From a virus, in the IMG/VR virus record IMGVR_UViG_3300042397_001782, positions 1-64,000 of that record: DNA of 64,000 bases; one strand, written 5' to 3'. The notes beneath the pieces were generated by a model. It did no database searches, had not been told where the DNA came from, and was given only the letters and a program-made list of their open reading frames with translations. Made by a program: the position numbers and the translations under genes. Each line of letters opens with the position of its first letter. Position 1 is the first letter of the stretch. Below are positions 9,701 through 17,582 of the stretch, in pieces.

Positions 9701-12700
9701 GAAGCTTTAGCTACCTTAAACTTTGCAAATCCTGTAATAAAAGGATTTGTAAAGTCTATTGGAGAGACAGAACAAAGTTTAGACAAAATTAATAGCGGGA
9801 GAACTTTTGATAATGCTATTATCAGACAAAGTTTAAATGAAAGAGAATTAGCTGAAAAGAAAATTGCTTTAGATGAAGAAGCTGCTAAAGGAAATATCTC
9901 TGTTTCCCCTGAAGGTACTTATAAAATAGTTGGTAGCAATCCTCTCTCCCAAGAATTAGGTAAACAAATTAGTGAGTATGAGCAACTTCAATTAAGTAAT
10001 AACAATTTAACTTCCTTTATAGATACTTTTAACAAAGAAACTAAGCCTGTACAAAAGCAATATATACAAGAGTTAAATCAAGTTACTTCTGAAGCTCCTG
10101 ACCTTATAAGAGCAAGAAATAGTAAGGAAGGTAGTTATGCGTATAAAGCAGTAAGCAGTGCCATTATGGATAAACAAATGGCTATGAGCCAATTGGAACA
10201 AGTAAACGCTGAGATAGAAACCGCTAAGATAGATGGGACAGATACCCAAGAATTACAAGTAAAAAAGCAAAATTTAGAGAAAGCTATTAAGACTAGTGAT
10301 GAAACTATCAATACTTTAAAGAAGCAATATAAAGCAGGTAGGTTTGATACGCAAAACGAGACCATAGATAGGTTTAATGAGTTTAGAACTGCTAGTTTTG
10401 TATTACAAGAGAAAATACAATCTATGGCAGGAGTAGATGCCACTGATGAAGAGATTGAGCAAAGTGAAATCAATGATGCTTATGCTGATTATTTAGATGC
10501 ATATAACGCTTTGGAAAAATCAAACTCTACCTTGAAAAAAGAATATGGAGTGGAAGTATTCGACTCTAAAGAAGCTCCTATTAGTTTGGAACAATTCCAA
10601 GCTTTTAAAAGTAATATTAAAGAAAAAAACGCACTTTCTAAAAAATTAGCAGAAAATAAAGGTACTTTAGGTGATGTAGGAAGATTGATAGGTCTTGAAT
10701 ATACTACAGGTACAAAACAACCTAAAGACAGAGTACAAGTTACTGCTCCTAAAAATAAGGAAGATATAAAAGCTATTTTAGATGATAAGGAACAAGTGTA
10801 TGAGTATGCAAAAAGATTAGGATTTAATAAGAAAAAGTCTTATGCTCAAACCAAAAAAGCAGTGAGAACTTATTTAAATAAACAACTGTCTACTCAAGAT
10901 GAAACACGTTTAGAGGGAGTTTCTGCTGTTTTTGTTGAAAAAACCCCTAGACAAGTGAATGGTAATCCTATGTTTGAGGTTGAAGGTGCTTTATACAAAC
11001 CTGCTGGATATAGTGTTTCTCCAACTATGATGACTCAAGAAGAAAGAAATACGGTATTGACAAATGCAGTTATTAGTGAAATAGCTAAACAAGTATTTAA
11101 CAATTCATTATTACTAACGCCTTATAATGTATCTCAGATAATAAACAAAGTTATTATTGAATCTGGGTTTGATACAGAAGTAGGTATTGATAATAGAAGT
11201 TTACAATTTATAGCAGAAACAATATTAGCATTAAAAGCAGATTTAGATGCAAAAGGATTTGCTTATAAGTTTAATGATGATGTAGTTATTTCAAAGCTTT
11301 CTGAAGATGAAGTAAGAGGCTATGATGGCATAGCTACCACTCCTATATTGACAGTGGTTGATAATGAAGGAAATGTACACTTAATTGATTTTAAATCTTT
11401 TTCAGCAGGTAACTATGCTGCGTCAGCTTCAGGGTGGTCTAATAGCCTCACTGAAATACAAGCTATTTTCCAAGATAATGGAATAACAGTGGCTTCTATA
11501 AATGTTTTGCCTATTAGAGTGGATAATACTTCTACAACTCAAAATGGATTAACTAATTTAAGTATTGGTAAAAATAGTTTTAATACAATTCCTAATAATG
11601 ATAATGCTATTAGTAGAACATTATTGCAGCTTGCAACTAGCACTCCAATATTAACTACTTTGAAAGAAGAAGGGCTGTTAACCCAAGAAGAGGTAGAGTC
11701 ATTTGATGAAATTCCTTTAGATGAGGCAGATGCCCCTATAACCCCTGCGGATAAATTGAAAGAAGATTCTTTGGTAGTACTTGAACCAGAAACTCCTACA
11801 ACAACAGAGGTTCCTGTTACTGTTACGGAAAAAAACATGAAAGCAGAAGATAAAAATAAAGCCACTAAAGATACTCCTAAAGAGGTAATAGAGGAAGAAA
11901 CCCCTGAAGGAGTATTTGCTGGTTTAGGAAAAGGTGTCTATATCCAAGTTAAAGAAACTAGTGGAGGCTTCTATATGATAACAATATTTGGGGATACTGA
12001 TCTTGCGAATAAGTACGGAAAGAAAAGAAAGTCTTTAGAAGACGTGAGAGCTATATACAAGGCTAACAATTGGTTTGCTCCAAAAACTTTTGAAGGTACA
12101 GGCGTATATCAATTAAGATACGCTGATACACTAACCCCTGTACTATCTAAAAATTATGTTGAATTTGTGCAACCTAATGGATTCAGCGAAGTAATTAATG
12201 ATGTTGCAGTGGCTGCGGATATTATTGGTACAGAAGTAGAAATAGTGGAGAATAATGAAAATGGGAATAATGATAAGGATGAGGTACAAAAAGACTTTAA
12301 AAACAAAGCTTCTTTATCTATTGTAAATGCAAATGGTGAAAAAATTGCAATGGTTCCGCCTAATTCTCCTTTAAGAGAAAATCTAAAAATCTCTAATAAA
12401 AAAGGACTTAATAGACTAGAGCCTACAATTGCTACAATAAAAGATATAAAATTTAACAACTTTAATAGAAAACCTTATGAATTGTTCTCTGAATGGGAGA
12501 AAAAGGCACTAGCCTCTGGAGTATTAGTTCCAGGAGAGTATGAAATGGTTTATATTGGGGTGGAAAACGGGACACCTGTATTTAAAAATCAAAATGGAGT
12601 AGTAGTGCCTGGCAGAGTTCCTAAGAACCCAAAATTAGGTTCTGCTTATCTTCTTATAACTAATTTCCCCACTAAGAATATCATGATACCAATGGGTACT

Positions 12701-13243
12701 CCTAAACTAGCTGAATTAGGATATACCATACAAGACTTAAAAACATTACTTGCTTTAATTGATATAAATGAACTTACTAAAAATGAGGCTAATGCTGAAA
12801 GTATTTATACTAATTTTATAGGACAGTTAGATGCACTTGTTAGAGATGGCAAATTAAAAGACCCTAAATTAAAAGATTTACAATTTTTACTTTCTAGTGA
12901 ATTAGGTGGACAAGAATTGACTTTAAGAGCATCTTCAACTCAATTGAACATAGATAAATTAGATGCAATTGACATTTATAAAGATAAAGAAGATAAGGAA
13001 GGTGTTTTAATAAGCTTTCTTTTAGATAGAATTATCACTATGAATGATGAGACTTTAGGGAGTCATAAAATAGATGTAAATCCTGAGATACTTTTTGCTG
13101 ATAATGCTTTAGTATTAGACAATATAAAAGCTAAACCCACTCCTAAAAATAAAAGAGTTAAATTACAGGCATTATCTGATGAAGACTTCTTAAATTTAGC
13201 AACCTCAAAAGGAATGGTGCAAATAAATCCTGAATGTCTATAA
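6725..13243 (+). CDS. Giant polyvalent protein with PD-(D/E)XK-like segment
   Basis: A 2172-residue protein starting one base after the previous stop. Residues 1-60 hold two copies of a short repeat (LYDKLNKANVQVPDYNTF and LHSKLNNANILVPNIAEF), an N-terminal pattern I have seen in giant Bacteroidota phage proteins. Residues about 690-800 contain glycine- and alanine-rich hydrophobic helices (LLVGAGAGKIAGALI). Residues about 1120-1300 are coiled coil. At about 1455-1565 a PD-(D/E)XK-like core is visible (GIATTPILTVV, then NVHLIDFKSF), with the DFK pair present but the usual upstream Asp apparently missing. The C-terminus ends NPECL. Size and domain mix fit polyvalent phage proteins, which are thought to be packaged and injected with the DNA to act early in infection. 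Confidence 0.6.
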   Translation: MGNLKLLYDKLNKANVQVPDYNTFEQKYGNDKGLEILHSKLNNANILVPNIAEFKSKYSNTLTNQQTPIQQTTVTPKKEEPGFFEGVKTFLFGDEEKKPKVELISEKFEEPNLNPETPYPFTKTTPITVLDKEYAQKIKAVEDKYNKLQEDPSNYAAYIPSRFAIFGAEPLVKTYKVDYTRQKEQEILNLNAEKLRREGRNLTPIEQEQDIINYKNKIQANKTTIETRAKEKKSYLAELSKEDKTDSPNFISSWKKVINTVKNTWDYNTKVDDDISKAETLKNVNQKFLDYVEKGVNPFKNAPYNDAEAMKKAGSYIDPSIESGSKKAREKIGEITTKWFPTAEIKEDDKKWGTLDYLTVIWNPLIALAAKKIKTEKFTNLTAEQLEREAIEKAYNLAANNLDNSLTPLYDKIQSEIGIPKSEVIGKIDTYLTAKKQVEEGAYPNIGKLSENDIKLFNNPDFQNIADTYSKSAITPIREGKWRLLSLANVDLYNQEKANAFGTLNKVENIGRKEAIRTAILDKNVEEQGVLSKAGFDKALYNTAWTALKAGDFTANQTAAAAQIATQLATAPFRGGEAYTPEWTENIINNTDLFDNLTQQDSHFKLSIFKDDKYIDRTLPTGDIVKVQYTPEGDILNAFGGGMEYTINNPEVMKWLANDFETNKDEILANGKSLWETDGGKAVFLENVWNSMAPEIVEEMPSLLVGAGAGKIAGALIKGASKERRLRLAKGAEFMINVGTNMTEQYPSIYKKYQEAAQDKDNPFPALATSGALALGTLLTSTLQSKAIGLTGNDINKVIMPEAIEATAEAVKIINKEFAKIPNITLREKLTNAAINKVMFQNIMSSSGRFLKRTGRVGAEEATEEVVLEPLINVAANFINEKITGDKAYNQETLKDLNFLNPDVAITSFLTGGTLSTGMDLVKSMSTKGPFSKEDYLKTAFENEATFTSMVDIMTQSGNNKFSEADQAKMMTDYNALKASYNARKSELGVNDEALATLNFANPVIKGFVKSIGETEQSLDKINSGRTFDNAIIRQSLNERELAEKKIALDEEAAKGNISVSPEGTYKIVGSNPLSQELGKQISEYEQLQLSNNNLTSFIDTFNKETKPVQKQYIQELNQVTSEAPDLIRARNSKEGSYAYKAVSSAIMDKQMAMSQLEQVNAEIETAKIDGTDTQELQVKKQNLEKAIKTSDETINTLKKQYKAGRFDTQNETIDRFNEFRTASFVLQEKIQSMAGVDATDEEIEQSEINDAYADYLDAYNALEKSNSTLKKEYGVEVFDSKEAPISLEQFQAFKSNIKEKNALSKKLAENKGTLGDVGRLIGLEYTTGTKQPKDRVQVTAPKNKEDIKAILDDKEQVYEYAKRLGFNKKKSYAQTKKAVRTYLNKQLSTQDETRLEGVSAVFVEKTPRQVNGNPMFEVEGALYKPAGYSVSPTMMTQEERNTVLTNAVISEIAKQVFNNSLLLTPYNVSQIINKVIIESGFDTEVGIDNRSLQFIAETILALKADLDAKGFAYKFNDDVVISKLSEDEVRGYDGIATTPILTVVDNEGNVHLIDFKSFSAGNYAASASGWSNSLTEIQAIFQDNGITVASINVLPIRVDNTSTTQNGLTNLSIGKNSFNTIPNNDNAISRTLLQLATSTPILTTLKEEGLLTQEEVESFDEIPLDEADAPITPADKLKEDSLVVLEPETPTTTEVPVTVTEKNMKAEDKNKATKDTPKEVIEEETPEGVFAGLGKGVYIQVKETSGGFYMITIFGDTDLANKYGKKRKSLEDVRAIYKANNWFAPKTFEGTGVYQLRYADTLTPVLSKNYVEFVQPNGFSEVINDVAVAADIIGTEVEIVENNENGNNDKDEVQKDFKNKASLSIVNANGEKIAMVPPNSPLRENLKISNKKGLNRLEPTIATIKDIKFNNFNRKPYELFSEWEKKALASGVLVPGEYEMVYIGVENGTPVFKNQNGVVVPGRVPKNPKLGSAYLLITNFPTKNIMIPMGTPKLAELGYTIQDLKTLLALIDINELTKNEANAESIYTNFIGQLDALVRDGKLKDPKLKDLQFLLSSELGGQELTLRASSTQLNIDKLDAIDIYKDKEDKEGVLISFLLDRIITMNDETLGSHKIDVNPEILFADNALVLDNIKAKPTPKNKRVKLQALSDEDFLNLATSKGMVQINPECL

Positions 13244-13279
13244 AAAATTTATTATTTTTACAATTTAAAACACACAAGA

Positions 13280-14533
13280 ATGGCTTGTTATATATATAAA
13301 GGAAACACATATACAAAAGAAGAATTATTAGCAATTAAAAATCAAATTATTGCTGAGAATGAAGCTGTATTTAATCAAATGGGTTCAGAGGCTTTAAATG
13401 ATATAAATGTCCTTGTAGACCAATTAGTTAAAGGAGGATTGGCAGAAGAAGTTATAGTGGGAAATACACAAACTCTTTTAGATGTATTAGATGAGGAAGG
13501 AGCTTCTGAAGGATTAAAGCAACAAGTCCAACAAGGTCCTGAAAGACAAATAATTCTTAATGGTCAAGGAGTAACAGTGAGAACTTTCCCTGAAGATGTA
13601 TCTGTAATAAACGGATTTTATTCTCCAATAGAAAAAAGACTAGCAGAAACTAAGATTGATAAACAATCAGCAAATAAATGGGTGTCAGTTATAGGCAAAG
13701 GAGATGAAGCAACTTGGACAGGAGTAAAAGCGTGGCTTGAAGAAAAGAACCCACAAGAGCAAGTAACCAAATCTGAAATTCAGCAATGGATGAAAGATAA
13801 TAGGATTAGTGTTGTGGAAGTGGTGAAAGGGAAAACAGAATGGAGCGAGGTAAAAAAAGGCAGATGGGAAAGACCTATTGATAAAGAAAACTTACAAGGA
13901 AGAAAAACGGCAGGTAAAGTTGTTATTCAATTAATTGATGGCAAGTATTACGGTGAGCCAAGCACAACAAAATATACAAGAGTATTTAATAGCTTAGAAG
14001 AAGCACAATCTTATTATGACGGAGTTGATGGGTTTAGCACAGACACCAAATTCTCTAAGTGGCAACTAGAAGGAGAAAAAGAAAACTACAAAGAGGTGTT
14101 GGTTACGATGCCGAATGTAACAAAGCAAAGAATGCCCGAAGGTTTTTCAGTAGTTTCAAAAAGCGAGTATAAAGGAGCAAGTGAATGGACACCTAACTTT
14201 GTTGTCATAGATAAAGACGGAGTGAGTATTGTTGGTGGGAAAACCAAAGAAGCAGCATTAGATACGTTTTTTAAAACTTACGCACCTGTTTCCGAAAGTA
14301 GAGTAAACTTTAAATCAGGGCATTGGGATGAACCCAACATACTTGTTCATTTAAGAATGAATACTCGAACAGATGCAGAAGGAAATAAAGTATTGTTTTT
14401 GGAAGAGGTGCAATCAGATTTTTCTGCTGCATATCGTAAATCACAAGAAGAGGTTATGAATTTTATTAGTAAAAATGAAGGGGATGTTATTGAATTATAC
14501 AAAAAAAGCGGTAAATTAGAGGTAGAATGTTAG
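13280..14533 (+). CDS. Polyvalent protein, N-terminal part (split by homing endonuclease gene)
   Basis: A 417-residue protein starting MACYIYKGNTYTKEELL. Residues about 110-190 (FYSPIEKRLAETKIDKQSAN, TWTGVKAWLEEKNP) match a domain I know from MuF-type and other polyvalent phage proteins. The end (HWDEPNILVHLRMNTRTDA, FLEEVQSDFSAAYRKSQEE) is the first half of a second domain that normally continues without a break; its continuation lies in the 749-residue gene after the endonuclease. The stop (TAG at 14531-14533) overlaps the endonuclease start. This gene therefore looks like the left half of a gene split in two by insertion. Whether the halves assemble into a working protein cannot be seen here. 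Confidence 0.7.
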   Translation: MACYIYKGNTYTKEELLAIKNQIIAENEAVFNQMGSEALNDINVLVDQLVKGGLAEEVIVGNTQTLLDVLDEEGASEGLKQQVQQGPERQIILNGQGVTVRTFPEDVSVINGFYSPIEKRLAETKIDKQSANKWVSVIGKGDEATWTGVKAWLEEKNPQEQVTKSEIQQWMKDNRISVVEVVKGKTEWSEVKKGRWERPIDKENLQGRKTAGKVVIQLIDGKYYGEPSTTKYTRVFNSLEEAQSYYDGVDGFSTDTKFSKWQLEGEKENYKEVLVTMPNVTKQRMPEGFSVVSKSEYKGASEWTPNFVVIDKDGVSIVGGKTKEAALDTFFKTYAPVSESRVNFKSGHWDEPNILVHLRMNTRTDAEGNKVLFLEEVQSDFSAAYRKSQEEVMNFISKNEGDVIELYKKSGKLEVEC

Positions 14534-15228
14534 AAAGTAAATTTTACATATATCGTCACATACGCCCTGATACCAATGAAGTATTTTACATCGGTAAAGG
14601 GAATAATATTAATCCAAAAAAAACTTTATACGAAAGAATGAATATTGTCAAAAAAAGAAATAAAATATGGCAGTCAATTGTATTAAAGAACAATGGCGTT
14701 TTTAAATCAGAAATACTTTTTGAATGTGAAACGGAAGAAAAATGTAATGCAAAAGAAATTGAGTTTATAGAATTGTATGGAAGAAAAGATTTGAATAACG
14801 GAACTTTGGCTAATTTAACAAGCGGTGGAGATGGAAGTTTGGGCATAATAACAAAGCAAGAAAAGAGGGATAAGTTAAGTTTAAAATTTAAAGGAGAAGC
14901 ACATCCTAATTTCGGCAAAAAACTTTCAAAAGAAACTTGTATGAAAAAGTCTGAATCAATGAAAAATTCAGATAAAAATTTAAAAGGGAAAAAATTACCT
15001 GAATGGTGGAAAGACAAAATAAGACAAACAAAATTTGGGGCTAACAATCCAATGTTTGGTAAAAAATCACATTTAGCGAAAGCGGTTATAGATATAGTGA
15101 CAGGAATTGAATACCACTCTATAATGGAAGCAGCAAAATCAACGCCTTATAAATTTCAATACGTTTCGGCAATGTTAAAAGGAACAAAAACTAATAAAAC
15201 TAATTTAAGATATAAAGATGGCTTGTAA
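14527..15228 (+). CDS. GIY-YIG homing endonuclease
   Basis: A 233-residue endonuclease that probably cuts intact versions of the host gene and spreads by copying itself in. The N-terminus has the paired strands of the GIY-YIG fold (KFYIYRHI and VFYIGKGN), then the conserved Glu region (NAKEIEFIELYG) and NLTSGGDGS. Next come two DNA-binding NUMOD3-like repeats (HPNFGKKLSKET and NNPMFGKKS) and a C-terminal helix-turn-helix-like segment (YHSIMEAAKSTPYKFQ). It overlaps the stop of the upstream half gene by 7 bases and the start of the downstream half by 11 bases, so translation is coupled throughout. No room remains for a group I intron core. Confidence 0.92.
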   Translation: MLESKFYIYRHIRPDTNEVFYIGKGNNINPKKTLYERMNIVKKRNKIWQSIVLKNNGVFKSEILFECETEEKCNAKEIEFIELYGRKDLNNGTLANLTSGGDGSLGIITKQEKRDKLSLKFKGEAHPNFGKKLSKETCMKKSESMKNSDKNLKGKKLPEWWKDKIRQTKFGANNPMFGKKSHLAKAVIDIVTGIEYHSIMEAAKSTPYKFQYVSAMLKGTKTNKTNLRYKDGL

Positions 15229-17467
15229 ATATAAAATAAACGGACTAGAATTAACAAAAGACGAGTTTTTAAACTATGTTAAAAAACAGCCATTAGAAGA
15301 ATCGGCTAAAATATTAGGTATTTCAACAACACCTGCGGCACCTTTTATTACCGATACTAATAATTATGTGAAGCTCGGATTGCGTGTAGCCCTTAAAGAA
15401 TCAGTAAAACAAGGTGCTGATAAAATTGCATGGGCTACTGGGGAGCAACAGAATGATAGGTATTCTCTTGAAAAACAAGTTGATGAGCTTAAAGTAAAAA
15501 AACAAACCGATGGGGCTTATTCAATTTATGGATATAAAGACGGTAATAGTGTTATCGAGCATAACGATGTTCCCGAAAATAAAATAGAAGCATATATTGG
15601 TAAAGAAATAGCATCTAAAGTTATTAATGAAGGACAAACAAGTTTTGAAGGAGATGACCTTAAACTTGGAGGTAAAGGCATGAAAGGCTTTTACGGCTCA
15701 CCAACAGAAGGAAGTTTAGGGATAGTAGGAAATGTAGCAAAGAGTTTGTTTAAGCAAGAGGTTGGAACGGTGGAGATAAAATTATCAGATTCAGCTCCAT
15801 CAAATGAAGTTTATTTTAATGATTGGAAAGTTGTTGGTTATATTGGGAAATTCCCACAATGGATAGCCGAATTAGATGACATAACTTATGAGATAGGCAC
15901 AAGTGATGGCATTAAATATACACTATGGCGTGGCGAAGAAAAGGTTGGGGTATTTAATAGTGTAAAACAAGCACAAGATGCGGCAAGTGGCACAGAAACG
16001 GGCATAACTTCCGCCCAACACTCCATAGACATAACACCTGAACTAAAATCACAAGTAGAAGAAGGATTACCTTTATTCCAAAAAGAACCTGTTAAACTAA
16101 TCCCAACAGGATTTGTAAAAGGAAAAAAAGTATATATAAATTCAGATGTAGCTACAATAGAAACTCCTATACACGAATTTGCTCATTTATATAATGCTTG
16201 GTTAAAAGAAAACAAAGTTGAATTATATAACAGAGGTTTGGAATTAGTGAGAGCAGAGTTAGATAAGAAAAACTCTCCAATACAATCTGTAATAGATTAT
16301 GTAAAATCAACACAACCTAATCTACAAGGAGAAGCTTTACAAGAAGAAATTCTTACACAATTAACAGGTAAAAAAGGACTAGAACTATTACAGTCTAAAA
16401 AGAAAGGCGGAATTATTAATTGGATAAAAGAAGCATTAGCAGAAATAGCTAATATGTTAGGATTGTCAAATTATTCTGTTGAACAAGCAATGAATATGAC
16501 AATAGATGAATTTGCTAAGGCTATTGCTGTTGATTTGTTACAAGGACAAAAACCAATAGGAATAACAGTAGAAGAAGCTATTAAACGTAATAACGGAAAT
16601 CCTTTAAATCTGGCACCAAATGGAAACCCTTCTATTTTATACCAATCATATAAAGATTTAGGATATTTTGATAATGAAGCAGAGAGATTTACGGCACAAA
16701 CGTTTAGTAATGAGTTTAAAACATGGTTTGGAGATTGGCAAAATGATGCTGAAAATGCTAGTAAAGTGATGGATGAAAATGGTCAGCCAAAACTAATGTA
16801 TCACGAAACAGCAGCGGATTGGTTTATATACGACAAAACAAAAATAGAGGCGGGTAAACTTGATTCAGTTACACCTACTGGTATATTTTTAAAATCTTCT
16901 AATAAAAATATTGGCTTAGGAAACAGACAAATGAATTTGTTTTCGAGTATAAAAAATCCGATTTATGCAAAAGATAGAAAAGAATTAGAAAATTTCTTTA
17001 GTTTAAATATTAAAGGGTACTCTGAAATTAAAGAAAAATCATCTCAAGTTGAAAAAGAATACGATAAAATACTAGAAAAAGAAGGTCCAAGACTTAAAGA
17101 AGCTTTTAAAAAAGAAATAGAAGATTTTAAAGGAGAACTTACAAGTGAAGATAGGATTAAATTAGTAGAAAAAGTTTATAAAAATTCTGACACAGAATTA
17201 AACGATTTGGAAGTAGAATTTGAAAATTTAGCCATAGAGGCAAAAGCATTGATTGATTCATTTATGAAAGATTCAAACTATGATGGGATATTCTTAACTT
17301 CAGATGTTGGAAGTAAAGGAAGAGAAACAGATGCTACAATAGCTATGAATCCTGAACAAATAAAATCAGCTACAGGAAACATAGGAACATTTAGCCCTAC
17401 AAATGCTGACATTAGATTTCAAACAATACCAACAGAAGAAACCACTACAATTCCTGACTGTGTCTAG
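15218..17467 (+). CDS. Polyvalent protein, C-terminal part: HEXXH zincin and ADP-ribosyltransferase-like domain
   Basis: A 749-residue protein. Residues about 40-290 continue the domain cut off at the end of the 417-residue protein (APFITDTNNYVKLGL, IAWATGEQQNDRYSL, GKGMKGFYGSP, GIVGNVAKSLFKQEVGTV). A zinc metallopeptidase motif follows at about 315-327 (TPIHEFAHLYNAW; HEFAH is the HEXXH site). From about 485 to the end lies an ADP-ribosyltransferase-like domain of polyvalent proteins (KTWFGDWQNDAENASKVMDE, LMYHETA, ATIAMNPEQIKSATGN, PTNADIRFQ). The domains are separated by similar tetrapeptides (PLFQ, ILYQ, IRFQ). The start MACKYKINGLELTKDEFL resembles that of the upstream half. It may modify or cleave host targets after injection. 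Confidence 0.8.
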   Translation: MACKYKINGLELTKDEFLNYVKKQPLEESAKILGISTTPAAPFITDTNNYVKLGLRVALKESVKQGADKIAWATGEQQNDRYSLEKQVDELKVKKQTDGAYSIYGYKDGNSVIEHNDVPENKIEAYIGKEIASKVINEGQTSFEGDDLKLGGKGMKGFYGSPTEGSLGIVGNVAKSLFKQEVGTVEIKLSDSAPSNEVYFNDWKVVGYIGKFPQWIAELDDITYEIGTSDGIKYTLWRGEEKVGVFNSVKQAQDAASGTETGITSAQHSIDITPELKSQVEEGLPLFQKEPVKLIPTGFVKGKKVYINSDVATIETPIHEFAHLYNAWLKENKVELYNRGLELVRAELDKKNSPIQSVIDYVKSTQPNLQGEALQEEILTQLTGKKGLELLQSKKKGGIINWIKEALAEIANMLGLSNYSVEQAMNMTIDEFAKAIAVDLLQGQKPIGITVEEAIKRNNGNPLNLAPNGNPSILYQSYKDLGYFDNEAERFTAQTFSNEFKTWFGDWQNDAENASKVMDENGQPKLMYHETAADWFIYDKTKIEAGKLDSVTPTGIFLKSSNKNIGLGNRQMNLFSSIKNPIYAKDRKELENFFSLNIKGYSEIKEKSSQVEKEYDKILEKEGPRLKEAFKKEIEDFKGELTSEDRIKLVEKVYKNSDTELNDLEVEFENLAIEAKALIDSFMKDSNYDGIFLTSDVGSKGRETDATIAMNPEQIKSATGNIGTFSPTNADIRFQTIPTEETTTIPDCV

Positions 17468-17531
17468 GAACTAAATACCCAAAATAATTGTTAAAAAAGG
17501 GAAATTAAAAATTATTACTTACTTTTGTATT

Positions 17532-17564
17532 GTTTCCCCTCCTTTTGGTAGGGAAACATTTTTT
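17532..17564 (+). terminator. Rho-independent terminator after the split polyvalent gene
   Basis: GTTTCCC (17532-17538) pairs with GGGAAAC (17551-17557) around a 12-base loop and is followed by ATTTTTT. It lies in the only sizeable gap of the + strand block, between the 749- and 2176-residue genes. A TACTTTTG string at 17520-17527 fits the Bacteroidota -7 box but has no partner at the right distance, so I do not call it a promoter. Confidence 0.7.
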
Positions 17565-17582
17565 ATAAAATAAATATAATAT

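Noticed and set aside
14527-15228. Group I intron carrying the GIY-YIG gene
   Set aside because: The endonuclease frame overlaps both flanking genes, leaving no space for an intron core, and the boundary bases do not fit the U-before, G-at-end rule.
14520-17480. TAG recoded as an amino acid (alternative genetic code)
   Set aside because: Reading through TAG at 14531 gives a short non-protein-like tail inside the endonuclease gene, and at 17465 only nine further residues. Most other genes end in TAA, so the standard bacterial code fits.
17520-17527. Promoter for the 2176-residue gene at TACTTTTG
   Set aside because: The nearest TTG is about 29 bases upstream and the terminator hairpin would lie at the transcript start, so it is probably chance in AT-rich DNA.
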